Shown: one piece after another, positions 1 to 9,956 of the stretch
Position numbering within the stretch: position 1 is the first letter of the stretch
How the letters are laid out: each line of letters starts with the position of its first letter
Source: an uncultured Gammaproteobacteria bacterium
GTDB taxonomy: Bacteria; Pseudomonadota; Gammaproteobacteria; Ga0077536
NCBI GenBank assembly: GCA_938082545.1
Contig: CALKCL010000001.1
Coordinates: 34,664 to 98,663, forward strand
Reading direction: 5' to 3'
Length of the DNA: 64,000 nucleotides
Made by a program: the position numbers and the translations under genes
The notes under the pieces: model-generated
The model's input: the letters and a program-made list of their open reading frames with translations, nothing else
What the model was told of the DNA's origin: nothing
Database searches by the model: none

Positions 1-2064
1 ATCTAATCTACCTTGTCGAAGTACAATACGTTTTGCTTCTGTCGCAGAAGTATCTAAAACCCAATTACCAGATCCATTTTTTGTGGCAACGACTCCATGC
101 ATTTCATTGACGAAATCGTAGTCAGGGCATGTCCCGCTATCGAGATCTTCTATAACGGCCATAGGGTCTCGATCTAAAGGATCCCCCCAACCACCAGAAG
201 AACCTGCCGCGTCTACGAACAGGTCATTGTGTTCCATAGACAGCTCTGGGCAATCGGTCTTCCAAACTTTCAGGTCATCTACCTTTAGGAGCCCACTGTC
301 TGTCATTTCGAGCATTTCTCTCGCATCACGAGGGGCTAAGCCTTTCGCATTGACTTCGTCTAAGTTTGTCCCTCTCGCAGATATCATGAAGCTAGAAGGC
401 CCCGGATATGCTCCGTTCATTCCTAGTGCGACAGAGGTAGTCGAGGACAAACCACCATTAGGGCGAGTAATGCCAATGTGCTGACCGGGTTCTACGCACC
501 AGTGGACAGCAGATTCGCCAGGTCCACCACGATATTTTCCAGCACCGAAGTAGCCAGGTAGAAGTTTTCTACCTAAGTAAAACATTGGTGGGACTGTACT
601 TTCAAACTCTTCCGCATCACCTATTGTTGCCATTTGTGACCACGCGGCCCAAACGAGTGGCTCTCCGTCCTTGAAGCACCAAGCACCTCTGCTTGAACCC
701 CCCAGCCACTCAAAATTAGTGAAGCCATAGGCTGTGCCATCTTCGGCAGTGCCTTGACCTTGCCAAGCGCCCCAGTTTCCATCCACGCAAAATGCTTCTT
801 CCAAGTAACCGAAGCTGAACATTGCTCGGCTTACGGCTCCGAATCCAATATTGTTCAAAGTGACAGTTTGCGCCCAAGGATTAGCATTACTTGTGAATTC
901 ATTGTCCGGATTCAGAATGCTGCCTTTCGGGTAGTGCCTTTGAACAGCCAGTTCGATCCCGGCCGTTACTTTAGTGTTGTGCGAAAATGAATTAATCATT
1001 CCAAGAAACACTGCTGCATCGGATGCGCCAGGCGTGGCATTATAGGCGTGATGACCCCAACGCGACGTACCTTCGGTATCAATTTTCAATCCGTTTTCAT
1101 TAGGCTCCACACTTGCTCGAATATGTATAAGCGTGTTCTTGTCCGCATGGGACCAAATGGTTTGTAATCCTTTGTATTGGGCCATTCTAAAGGCGGCACC
1201 GGTGTAGGTGCCTGGGACCATTGTGGATTTCATATTATCTAAAACTCGTCGCCTCGATTCTTCTATAACTTCACGGATCGCTGTTTTGTAGTAATCAATT
1301 CCGAACTCGTCAATTAACTTGTGCGTGGCTTCGTGAATCATCGCGCAACCGGCTAGACGCATCTTGTCGTCGAGAATGTTCATGGTCGCTGCACGAGTCC
1401 GTCTTTCCCATATAGCTTTCCACCACGACTCTTGCTGAAGTTTTCTTCCTGTTCGCATGGGAGGGACCACCAGCCCGTCCATAAATGTATCTACTGAGAA
1501 TGTTGCCCAAGATCCCGCAACTGGTGCGCCATTTTCCATTAGGTGATTAATACCTACTGCCCATGCAACGACTTCTTCTTCGATAACAATTGGTACAAAT
1601 GAATAAAAATCACCGGGGTGTGGGACACCACCAGTAAGCCCATCACTGACACCATAAACATCTCCGTCTTCAATACCGTCATTAACATCATAGTTATTTG
1701 CTGCCATATATCTAACAGCGGTAGGGAAAATAGCGGTATGTGACAAGAAACCTAAAGAAAGCGCTAATGTATCCCCCTCTGCAGTAGTAATGCCCCAAAG
1801 GCACTCACCCATTTCTCGTGAACCTGGACTTGCCGCGACAAATCTAGCGGATTCACGGGCGGCCAGGACGGCAGAATGTAGTTTCGAATAAAAGCGCTCA
1901 TATCGGATTGGATCCGCTTTCTTAAGGCTGAGCTCTTTTACTCCGTAATAGTTACCAGTTGACTCAGTCAAACGGTCTCTTTTTTCAACGGCTTCAGCTA
2001 ACGTAGGCGCCTTAATCGCTTTCATATTGGGTTGATTCAATACTTCTTTTTCAATAGTAGCCAT
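1..2064 (-). CDS. Hydantoinase B/oxoprolinase family protein, acetone-carboxylase-alpha-like (3' end truncated by window edge)
   Basis: Not in ORF track because no stop lies in the window. Read codon by codon: minus frame open for 688 codons from ATG at 2064 (MATIEKEVLNQPNMKAIKAPTLAEAVEKRDRL... SPGSREMGECLWGITTAEGDTLALSLGFLSHTAVFPTAVRYMA... GGPGESAVHW). Composition typical of the HyuB/acetone carboxylase family. Confidence 0.85.
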   Translation of the reverse strand, partial: MATIEKEVLNQPNMKAIKAPTLAEAVEKRDRLTESTGNYYGVKELSLKKADPIRYERFYSKLHSAVLAARESARFVAASPGSREMGECLWGITTAEGDTLALSLGFLSHTAIFPTAVRYMAANNYDVNDGIEDGDVYGVSDGLTGGVPHPGDFYSFVPIVIEEEVVAWAVGINHLMENGAPVAGSWATFSVDTFMDGLVVPPMRTGRKLQQESWWKAIWERRTRAATMNILDDKMRLAGCAMIHEATHKLIDEFGIDYYKTAIREVIEESRRRVLDNMKSTMVPGTYTGAAFRMAQYKGLQTIWSHADKNTLIHIRASVEPNENGLKIDTEGTSRWGHHAYNATPGASDAAVFLGMINSFSHNTKVTAGIELAVQRHYPKGSILNPDNEFTSNANPWAQTVTLNNIGFGAVSRAMFSFGYLEEAFCVDGNWGAWQGQGTAEDGTAYGFTNFEWLGGSSRGAWCFKDGEPLVWAAWSQMATIGDAEEFESTVPPMFYLGRKLLPGYFGAGKYRGGPGESAVHWCVEPGQHIGITRPNGGLSSTTSVALGMNGAYPGPSSFMISARGTNLDEVNAKGLAPRDAREMLEMTDSGLLKVDDLKVWKTDCPELSMEHNDLFVDAAGSSGGWGDPLDRDPMAVIEDLDSGTCPDYDFVNEMHGVVATKNGSGNWVLDTSATEAKRIVLRQGRLD

Positions 2065-2406
2065 TTAGTTTTCCCTCAGCTAGACAACTGTTTTAAATTC
2101 CTGAATTCGTATAAAATTACTTTCTAATAGACACCTCGTAAAAAGCGGTATTTCGTATCTATTATTGGGATATTCTAGCTACAGGATACCAGTGGCGCAA
2201 GAGACTGACGTTAAACGCTTCCTCTTGTTTATAATTTGAAGTCTGATGAAAAGCGGGCAGAGGTTTCAACTAGTAGAGCTCTCTAAAAAGAAATCGACTG
2301 ATGCGGTGTGTCGGGGATATCTAGAGCGTTACTGGGATGCAGAAAAAATCATACCTATGGTATACAGATGAGATTGCGTTAAATTTTAAATTGCTAAGGA
2401 CAAGCT

Positions 2407-3429
2407 ATGAAGATTTCTTATATGCCGGATACTCATTTCGGAGAATATGACCAAGCAGCACCCCCAGATCGTGACGATGTCGCAGACGCCATGGAACACT
2501 GTGTCGCAGAAGCGGAATTGGCTGAAAAAGTTGGTTTTGATGGACTTTGGGTGCCAGAGCGACATCAAAGACCAGAAACGTGGTGGCCCAATATCACGTC
2601 GTTACTAGCCGTAATAGCATCTCGAACGAAAAACGTTCAGATAGCTACGACGGTTATGCAGCCTACTTTCCATCACCCGATACACTTAGCAGAGTCTTTA
2701 GCGGCAGTTGATAACTTGAGTCGTGGACGGTTTGTCTTTGGGGCGGGAGTTGGCTATCACCCAGACTATTTTCGCTGTTTTGGAGTTCCGTTTGAGCAAC
2801 GAGGGAAACGTTTTGAGGAGGCTATGGACTGCGTCGTAGGCGCTTGGACTCAAGAAGAATTTAATTACGACGGAGAATTCTTTAAATATGAGGGAGTTAA
2901 ACTTAGTCCAAAACCGTATCAAAATCCTCGGCCTCCCATATGGATAGGAGCTTTTGCTCCCAAGGCTATGGATCGAGCGCTTGATTATGAAGGCTGGTGC
3001 TTATGGTTTCCTCCGCATTTAGATATTTTAGAGCCTGCAGTTAAGGAAATGAGAGAGAGAGCAGCGCAAAGAGGTAAGGATGACTTTCAGATTACTATCG
3101 GATTTGAAGGCTGGCTGGGTGACGATCCTGCGCTCCGAGATAAGCATGTTCATCGGTGGGTAAGGGAATGGAGCTTCTACGCTGACAATGGGTTGTCTCC
3201 GGAAGCAGAATCTTTAGATATGGCGGAACAGGTCGAAAGTATGTTTCTTTGCGTAGGGAACAGGCAGAAATGGATCGATCGGATGAGTGAAATGAAGGAA
3301 AGAATTAATCCAGACTGGTTATGCATTAGGACCAGAAACCCGGTAAACCCTGGCAAATTTTATCCATCGAGAACTGAGTGCTTAGAGGTAATCGAGGCCT
3401 TTGGCGAAATTCTTGATGAGATACGCTGA
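2407..3429 (+). CDS. LLM-class (luciferase-like) flavin-dependent oxidoreductase
   Basis: 340 aa; luciferase-like pattern (AEKVGFDGLWVPERH..., LAAVDNLSRGRFVFGAGVGY). Confidence 0.88.
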   Translation: MKISYMPDTHFGEYDQAAPPDRDDVADAMEHCVAEAELAEKVGFDGLWVPERHQRPETWWPNITSLLAVIASRTKNVQIATTVMQPTFHHPIHLAESLAAVDNLSRGRFVFGAGVGYHPDYFRCFGVPFEQRGKRFEEAMDCVVGAWTQEEFNYDGEFFKYEGVKLSPKPYQNPRPPIWIGAFAPKAMDRALDYEGWCLWFPPHLDILEPAVKEMRERAAQRGKDDFQITIGFEGWLGDDPALRDKHVHRWVREWSFYADNGLSPEAESLDMAEQVESMFLCVGNRQKWIDRMSEMKERINPDWLCIRTRNPVNPGKFYPSRTECLEVIEAFGEILDEIR

Positions 3430-3513
3430 ATATAGTCGACAGGACAAATGTCTCTTGTACGGTTTTATGCAACGATGTTATCGTTGAAACCATAAACATC
3501 TGAGGGAGATGGG

Positions 3514-4554
3514 ATGAAACTAGGACTGGTCTTTGGATATTCTGGCAGCCATGTTAAAGTGCCAATGGAGCTTATTTTAGAAGCTGAATCTTTAGGATAT
3601 GACTCTGTATTTAGCGCTGAGGCGTGGGGATCTGACGCGGTTACTCCTATTGCTTGGATTTTAGCTCAGACCAAAACAATTAAAGCCGGCACCGCCATTA
3701 TGCAGATGGCTGCCAGATCACCTTCAATGACGGCTATGACGGCTATGACTTTAGACCAGTTATCGGGGGGGCGCTTTATATTAGGCATTGGGCCTTCCGG
3801 TCCACAGGTAGCGGAGGGCTGGTACGGCGAAGCTTACGGTCGGCCTTTGACTCGGACTAGAGAGTACATAGACATAATACGTCAGATATTCAAGAGGGAA
3901 GGGCCTCTTATGCATGAAGGCTACCATTATCAGATACCGTATATGGGAGCTGATAGCACAGGATTGGGTAAACCGCTCAAAAGTATTGTACATGGCGATC
4001 CGACGCTTCCCATTTATACCGGTGTCGCTACCGAGAAAGGAGCCCAAACTGCCGCGGAAGTTGCAGATGGGGCATTTCTAGTATGGACAAACCCTAATCG
4101 CTACGATCTGTGGTCACCTGCAATAGAAAGAGGTTTTTCAAAAGCTGATAATGGTAAAAGCTTGGAGAATTTTGATCTTGCCCCATTTGTCAGAGCTGTA
4201 ATGGGGCCGGATATCGATGCCTGTAGACAGGAATTAAAATCAGGCTTCGCGCTTTACATTGGCGGAATGGGCGCTCGTGAAAAAAACTTCTACAACGATT
4301 ATGCGGCTCGGTTAGGTTATGCGGATGCTGCGAGTGAGATTCAAGATTTATTTTTAACCGGTCAAAAGCAACAAGCTTGCGAAGCAGTTCCAGATCAACT
4401 TGTCGACGATTGTTGTTTGGTCGGCCCTGAGGAACACATTAAGGAACAGCTGGTCAGCTGGAAAGATGCCGGTAGGCGAAAAGAGGTTGGCACTATGGTT
4501 ATTTCGACTGCGCAGCCCGAAGTTCTAAGAGTGGTTGCAGAAACCGTGCTATAA
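3514..4554 (+). CDS. LLM-class flavin/F420-type oxidoreductase
   Basis: 346 aa; AESLGYDSVFSAEAWGSDAVTPIAWILAQT, LDQLSGGRFILGIGPSGPQVAEGWYG. Confidence 0.88.
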   Translation: MKLGLVFGYSGSHVKVPMELILEAESLGYDSVFSAEAWGSDAVTPIAWILAQTKTIKAGTAIMQMAARSPSMTAMTAMTLDQLSGGRFILGIGPSGPQVAEGWYGEAYGRPLTRTREYIDIIRQIFKREGPLMHEGYHYQIPYMGADSTGLGKPLKSIVHGDPTLPIYTGVATEKGAQTAAEVADGAFLVWTNPNRYDLWSPAIERGFSKADNGKSLENFDLAPFVRAVMGPDIDACRQELKSGFALYIGGMGAREKNFYNDYAARLGYADAASEIQDLFLTGQKQQACEAVPDQLVDDCCLVGPEEHIKEQLVSWKDAGRRKEVGTMVISTAQPEVLRVVAETVL

Positions 4555-4590
4555 CAAATATCTATATCAAAGCTTATAGGGAGCAAAACG

Positions 4591-5457
4591 ATGAAATGGC
4601 AAATTGGAAAAATTAAGGTAACTCGTATACAAGAAGTAGTCTTCCCGGAATTTTCAGATGTAATCCCTGCCGTTACGAAGGAACTTGTCAAAGAAATAAA
4701 ATGGCTTTTCCCACATTTTGTTACAGCTGATGGACATTTAAGTCTTAGTATCCATTCTTTAATAGTAGAAACGCCTACCCATAAGCTTGTTGTTGATACC
4801 TGTATTGGTGATGGTCGCGACAGAATGCCTATGGAAGGCATGCACATGCTCTCGACAAACTATATGCGGGATATGCAGGCAGAAGGTTATCGGCCGGAAG
4901 ACATGGACTTCGTCTTATGTACACATCTGCACGTTGACCATGTGGGATGGAATACACGACTAGTTGATGGGAAATGGGTACCAACTTTCCCTAATGCAAA
5001 ATATATTATGGATAAAAAAGATTTAGATTTTTGGGGTTCCATTGACGCCGATACCGACATTGATTTCATGCAAGTGCAAAGACAAGTTTTTGAAGATTCT
5101 CTAATGCCTGTAATAAATGCTGGCCTTGCGCAGCCAGTCGATGCGCCATCGATTATTTGCGAAGGCGTAAGACTTATCTCTACACCAGGGCATACCCCGG
5201 GACATGTTTCTGTCGTATTAGAATCGGAAGGGCAAACAGGATTAATTACTGGTGATTTTATTCATCATCCAATTCAGTTTCATGACCCGGCTTTAGTGAG
5301 TCCGTTTGATGTTGACAATGAGATGGCCATCGAGACTCGTCGCAGAATATTTGGCGAGTATGCAGACACTCCGACCTTAATCATAGGCACACATTTTGCA
5401 GGACCGACAGCAGGAACCCTGGTCACTGAGAATGGCACCTATCGATTGAAAGTTTGA
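4591..5457 (+). CDS. MBL-fold metallo-hydrolase
   Basis: 288 aa; HxHxDH motif (CTHLHVDHVGWN), STPGHTPGHVSV, TGDFIHHP. Confidence 0.9.
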   Translation: MKWQIGKIKVTRIQEVVFPEFSDVIPAVTKELVKEIKWLFPHFVTADGHLSLSIHSLIVETPTHKLVVDTCIGDGRDRMPMEGMHMLSTNYMRDMQAEGYRPEDMDFVLCTHLHVDHVGWNTRLVDGKWVPTFPNAKYIMDKKDLDFWGSIDADTDIDFMQVQRQVFEDSLMPVINAGLAQPVDAPSIICEGVRLISTPGHTPGHVSVVLESEGQTGLITGDFIHHPIQFHDPALVSPFDVDNEMAIETRRRIFGEYADTPTLIIGTHFAGPTAGTLVTENGTYRLKV

Positions 5458-5482
5458 TTGAATCGATAGATGCCTGTCTAAA

Positions 5483-6553
5483 CTAAAAAGCGTACTGTAA
5501 GCCTGCTATCAAGTTAAAGTTTTGTTCTAAACGAACACCGTTTAATTCCTGCATTAAAGGCAGTTCCGCTTCGAGGCCTATTCTTACTCCGGAGAAATAG
5601 CCGGACTGGCATATCCAGTTTAAACCTAGCAGCATCGCGACTACGTCTCCGCCATAGTAATCAGGGTTAGCCGCCTGAGTCGGCAACGTTATGAGAGGAT
5701 CTATTCCTTTTATTTTACTGTCATGTCTGTATTTAAGTCTGGTTGATATGCTCAACGTGTCTGCAGGTGCAAACGAAGTCCAGGCTGTTACTTCGTGCTG
5801 CTGTCCTTTCCTATAGCCGTTATGTTTGCCTAAGAACTCTGTGCCAGAATATTGTCCTCCCCAAGTTAATTTTTGGTGCCTGCCAGAGTAGGTTAATCCG
5901 TTTAAGATGCCATAGTTGCCGTTCCCCAATTGCATTGCATAAGGAAGACGTTTTGTTGGCCGCATACCCATTGGTGTCAGGATCTGATCTGTTTCTGAGG
6001 TCGAACCTGTCGGCAAAACAGTTCCTATTGATAGATGGACCTTATGATTGCCTGTACTAAAAAGATGTATCAAACCGGTGAGTTTTGTATCCCCCCACCC
6101 ATTAGATTGGGTGGTAAAAGTGTCTCGTACCGTTGTGCCGGAGCCACCTTTATATGTGGTTAACTTCATTTTTTTGTCAGTGTAGCTAGACATAACCATC
6201 AAGGTTAGCCAATCAGTCGGCGCGTACATTGCGCCGAACATATGCATATGCATGTCCATTTGTTTTGGGACGACTCTAAGGGTTGGTGGTTGGCCGTTGA
6301 TTCTTGAGAAACGGTTAGACACGCTGGTAGCGATTGCGTCTGCCGTAATATTTGAACCGTCGTTTTGAAGATCGCCCATATCCATATACATGTAACGATA
6401 TGAGGCCATGAACTTACCTTTTTTATGCATGTGATCACCCATAACACCTATAGGGGCGTGTGAATCAGCTTTCATTTGTGCAACGGCGATTGAAGAAAAA
6501 TGTACGAGTATGAGAGCATGCAAAAGAATGTGCATTATTATTTTAAATGTCAT
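5483..6553 (-). CDS. Met/His-rich outer-membrane transporter-like protein (beta-barrel, possibly metal related)
   Basis: 356 aa; N-terminal signal-like hydrophobic segment, M/H-rich segments (MGDHMHKKGKFMASYRYMYMDMGD; MDMHMHMFGAMYAP), C-terminal aromatic YAF typical of OM barrels. Confidence 0.6.
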   Translation of the reverse strand: MTFKIIMHILLHALILVHFSSIAVAQMKADSHAPIGVMGDHMHKKGKFMASYRYMYMDMGDLQNDGSNITADAIATSVSNRFSRINGQPPTLRVVPKQMDMHMHMFGAMYAPTDWLTLMVMSSYTDKKMKLTTYKGGSGTTVRDTFTTQSNGWGDTKLTGLIHLFSTGNHKVHLSIGTVLPTGSTSETDQILTPMGMRPTKRLPYAMQLGNGNYGILNGLTYSGRHQKLTWGGQYSGTEFLGKHNGYRKGQQHEVTAWTSFAPADTLSISTRLKYRHDSKIKGIDPLITLPTQAANPDYYGGDVVAMLLGLNWICQSGYFSGVRIGLEAELPLMQELNGVRLEQNFNLIAGLQYAF

Positions 6554-6634
6554 TTATCAGCTTCCTATGGACCCGTGCAAGCAAATGTTAAAGCTTCCGC
6601 AGGGGAACTATAAAATTAAATTTTAGCAGTAGAT

Positions 6635-7078
6635 TTAGATGGGAAGCGTGGGAGGTGCCCGAGGCTGAGGTAGGTTTTGATAGACGTCTTTGAAAAGGGA
6701 TGAGGTTTGCTTGTAGCGAACTGAAGTTGTTGAGCAGTCAACCCTGGAGCGAGGTAGCACAGCTGCCCCAGCTATGGCATTGCTTCCAGCCCACAAGGAA
6801 CACGATTCGCTGGATGAGATTGCTGTATTGTTCTTATGTTCAACATCTTCGCCTATCGCGGAATTGATCGAGTGATGATGGTGATGGGTCGGGGATTCTG
6901 CTGTGTCTAATCCATCAGAATCGAGACTGAAATTATTTTGATTAGGGCAGAGACCTAATTTGACACGAGATAGGTCGTTCTCTTCGGTGCCAGCCAACAT
7001 GTACCCGCCAGGGATCAGCGCCCGCAGAGCAAAAAGCAAAATTAACAAAAGACCAACAGATTGCTTTCTACGAAACAT
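6635..7078 (-). CDS. DUF2946-like small His-rich membrane/secreted protein
   Basis: ORF 6635..7150; likely start ATG at 7078 (MFRRKQSVGLLLILLFALRALIPGGYML). Contains HHHHH and the C-terminal PRAPP motif seen in DUF2946 proteins. Confidence 0.6.
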   Translation of the reverse strand: MFRRKQSVGLLLILLFALRALIPGGYMLAGTEENDLSRVKLGLCPNQNNFSLDSDGLDTAESPTHHHHHSINSAIGEDVEHKNNTAISSSESCSLWAGSNAIAGAAVLPRSRVDCSTTSVRYKQTSSLFKDVYQNLPQPRAPPTLPI

Positions 7079-7160
7079 CAGGTAATTATACCTGAAAGCG
7101 CAAGTAGTTTGGACGCAGCCTAAATCAAATATTGGGCTATTTTGCAACAAAGGAGAAGAG

Positions 7161-8360
7161 ATGACCGACCAGAATAACTTGCAGCAAGGTGCGTTAAAAG
7201 GAATCCGAGTACTTGATTTCTCAAGGTATATAGCTGGTCCCTACTGCGCCGGTCTTCTTGCCTATCTGGGTGCTGATGTGATCCGCATAGAAAAACCATC
7301 TGGGGGCGAGGATAGATTCGTGTCGCCCATATCAGAAGGTTCAAGTCCTTTGATTTTTATGACAGGCAATCGAAAAAGAAGTTTGGGATTAGACTTAAAA
7401 GCGCCTGATGCTATGGCAATTGTTAAGCAATTAGTAACGCACGCAGATGTAGTGGTAGCCAACATGCCGCCGGCGGCGTTGATTCAGTTAGGGTTAGATT
7501 ATGAGACATTAAGAGCAATAAAGCCGGACATCATTCTCACGACACAAACGTGTTTCGGCCATGAAGGTCCTTGGGCTGACCGAGGCGGATTTGATGGGAT
7601 TGCGCAAGCTATGTCGGGTGCTGCTTTCATGTCGGGTTTCCCGAATGAACCCCGTCGCTCCACAGCGCCATATGTGGATTACTCAACTGCTGTTCTGGGT
7701 GCTTTTGGAACGTTGGCAGCAATACGACAGCGTGACCAAACTGGCAAAGGACAGCACGTCCAAGCCTCTCTTCTTGGTTCCGCGATGGCTGTGTTCAGCA
7801 CAGCGATCATAGAACAAGAAGCATTGCAGCCGAATAGAACACCAACAGGCAATCGAGGACAAACAGGAGCGCCAACTGATGTTTTTAAAGCGACTAACGG
7901 TAGTGTAATTACGCAGGTGGTAGGTAATGGTTTGTTCAGGAGAGTGACCAAAGTGATCGGTAAACCGGAATGGAACGACGATCCAAGGTTTTCGACTGAC
8001 GAACTGCGCGGAAATAATCGCGATGTTGTCTGTGATGCTGTAGGGAAATGGGTCGCTGAGCGGACTGCAGAAGAGGCTGTAGAAACTTTTGCCCGTGAAG
8101 GGGTTCCCTGTGGGCCAGTTTTAAATTTGATTGATGCCGCGGCACATCCGCAGGTATCAGCGATGGGATTTTTAGAAGAAGTTAGCTTTCCTAATGTCGA
8201 CAAGAAGACCAAAACTCCACGAGTACCCCTAGATTTCTCAGGATATAAGCCTATGTCTGCGGGCCCGCCGCAAGTAGGTGAGCATTCGGCTGACATACTT
8301 CTTGAAATAGGATTTTCTCAGGAAGAGGTTTCGGAATTAATTGCTAAAAAGATCGTGTGA
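7161..8360 (+). CDS. CaiB/BaiF family (class III) CoA-transferase
   Basis: 399 aa; GIRVLDFSRYIAGPYCAGLLAYLGADVIRIEKPSGGEDR, SLGLDLKAPDA, catalytic-Asp-type GFDGIAQAMSG. Confidence 0.95.
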   Translation: MTDQNNLQQGALKGIRVLDFSRYIAGPYCAGLLAYLGADVIRIEKPSGGEDRFVSPISEGSSPLIFMTGNRKRSLGLDLKAPDAMAIVKQLVTHADVVVANMPPAALIQLGLDYETLRAIKPDIILTTQTCFGHEGPWADRGGFDGIAQAMSGAAFMSGFPNEPRRSTAPYVDYSTAVLGAFGTLAAIRQRDQTGKGQHVQASLLGSAMAVFSTAIIEQEALQPNRTPTGNRGQTGAPTDVFKATNGSVITQVVGNGLFRRVTKVIGKPEWNDDPRFSTDELRGNNRDVVCDAVGKWVAERTAEEAVETFAREGVPCGPVLNLIDAAAHPQVSAMGFLEEVSFPNVDKKTKTPRVPLDFSGYKPMSAGPPQVGEHSADILLEIGFSQEEVSELIAKKIV

Positions 8361-8497
8361 GTCATAGATTTGGAGAATGTCATAGTCTCGATTAGACTTA
8401 ACAAGTAATGAGACTACCCATGGGGTACACCAAAGCCTTTCTACGCACTGCGTCCCAACGGGAAATGCAGTATTTAATAAGATAGTTAATAAAGAGA

Positions 8498-9937
8498 TTG
8501 ATAGCCATGAGTTACGGAATTTTATCGTTTGGGGCATATGTTCCATCTTTGCGTCTAGATAGGAAAGCTGTGTTCGAAGCAGTGGGTTGGGCGACTCCAA
8601 ATTTGAAGGGTTTGGCGTCCGGTGAGCGAAGTGTGGCTAATTGGGACGAAGATGCTATTACTATGGCCGTAGAATCTGGCTTAGACTGCTTAGCAGATAC
8701 TGGATTCGCGGTGCCGCATATATGTATGGCTTCTACCACTTTTCCTTTTTCTGACCGTTCTAATAGCGGTCTTGTAGCGGATGCTTTAAACCTTCAAAGA
8801 TCAATCGCGACGGAGGATTTTGGGGGCAGTCGCCGTGCCGGGACTAGCGCTCTTTCAAGAGCTTTATCTAACAACGAATCTACTTTGATGATTGCGAGTG
8901 ATTGTCGTGAAGCGCAACCAGGCAGTGTTCAAGAAATGAATTATGGTCATGGTAGCGCTTGTGTGTTGCTGGGCGAAGGAAAGCCGGTTGCGGAGTTTTT
9001 ATCTAGCTCTTCAGAGCACGAAGATTTGATTGATCAATACCGGGCGAACGGGATTGAGTATGATTATAGCCTAGAAGAACGCTGGGTTAGAGAAGAAGGT
9101 TGGCTCAAAATAGCTCCTGATGCAATGCAAGGGGCTGCGTCAAAAGCGGGAATAGAACTTAGCGAGATCGATCATTTCGTAGTGCATGGGAATGGAGGTG
9201 CAGTAGCAGCGCTGTCCAAGAAACTTGGCATAGAGCGGTCTCGATTTGCTGATGACTTAAAAGCGACCTGCGGCGATACGGGGGCTGCTCACCCATTTTT
9301 AATGTTGTCTAATGTATTGAGTAATGCTGGGGCTGGTGAAACTGTTATGTTGGTGGGTTTTGGTCAGGGCGTCGATGCCTTGCTGATAAAAACGACAGAT
9401 CATCTGACGACCGGGCGTCAAGGCCGCGGTGCTGAGAGATTTATAGCCCGACGCCGAGCCACAAGTAACTACACTTTTTATCTTTCTCTTAGACAGAGGC
9501 TATCTTTAGATTTTGGTTTGCGGGCAGAGCGCGATAATAGAACTGCATTGTCTGCCTTCTATCGAAAGCGCCGAGACATTAATGCGATGATAGGAGGACG
9601 ATGCAGCAACTGTGATGCTTTACAGTATCCAAAGAGTATCATCTGCGTTAGTTGTGGGACTAGTGACTCACAAGTTGAGGAAAGTTTGTCGGGCTTAACC
9701 GGTCGTGTGAAATCGTTTACAGAAGACTGGCTCGCTTACACACCATCGCCTCCATATATTTATGGCAACGTTGAATTCGATGGCGGAGCCAATGTTATGC
9801 TTGAGTTTACTGACTTCGAGCCGGGCAGTCTTCGCACTGGAGATGAAATACGACTAGCGTTTCGAGTTAAAGACCGAGATGAAAAAAGAAAATTCCATCG
9901 ATATTTTTGGAAACCAGCGCCGTTGACGCGCCTATAA
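8498..9937 (+). CDS. HMG-CoA-synthase/ketoacyl-synthase-III-like protein fused to C-terminal DUF35 Zn-ribbon/OB-fold domain
   Basis: 479 aa; N-terminal thiolase-fold (YGILSFGAYVPSLRLDRKAVFEA), C-terminal GGRCSNCDALQYPKSIICVSCG Zn-ribbon plus OB region (GRVKSFTEDW). Confidence 0.85.
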   Translation: MIAMSYGILSFGAYVPSLRLDRKAVFEAVGWATPNLKGLASGERSVANWDEDAITMAVESGLDCLADTGFAVPHICMASTTFPFSDRSNSGLVADALNLQRSIATEDFGGSRRAGTSALSRALSNNESTLMIASDCREAQPGSVQEMNYGHGSACVLLGEGKPVAEFLSSSSEHEDLIDQYRANGIEYDYSLEERWVREEGWLKIAPDAMQGAASKAGIELSEIDHFVVHGNGGAVAALSKKLGIERSRFADDLKATCGDTGAAHPFLMLSNVLSNAGAGETVMLVGFGQGVDALLIKTTDHLTTGRQGRGAERFIARRRATSNYTFYLSLRQRLSLDFGLRAERDNRTALSAFYRKRRDINAMIGGRCSNCDALQYPKSIICVSCGTSDSQVEESLSGLTGRVKSFTEDWLAYTPSPPYIYGNVEFDGGANVMLEFTDFEPGSLRTGDEIRLAFRVKDRDEKRKFHRYFWKPAPLTRL

Positions 9938-9956
9938 ATTTAAGGATATTTGAGTT

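Noticed and set aside
227-1510. ORFs 227..484 (+), 754..990 (+), 1310..1510 (-)
   Set aside because: Shadow ORFs overlapping the continuous 688-codon minus-strand CDS; no recognisable domain.
3727-3749. Short ATGACGGCT duplication in the second LLM gene
   Set aside because: Only about two copies within a conserved coding region; likely chance codon repetition.
4395-4847. 150-aa minus ORF spanning the junction of two plus-strand genes
   Set aside because: Antisense to well-supported LLM and MBL genes; low-complexity Ser/Thr-rich shadow translation.
5441-5467. ATCGATT...AATCGAT inverted repeat as terminator of the MBL gene
   Set aside because: 13-nt loop, AT-rich 7-bp arms straddling the stop codon and no T run; too weak to call.
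7679-8296. 205-aa minus ORF antisense to the CaiB/BaiF gene
   Set aside because: Long only because of codon bias of the sense gene; no family signature.
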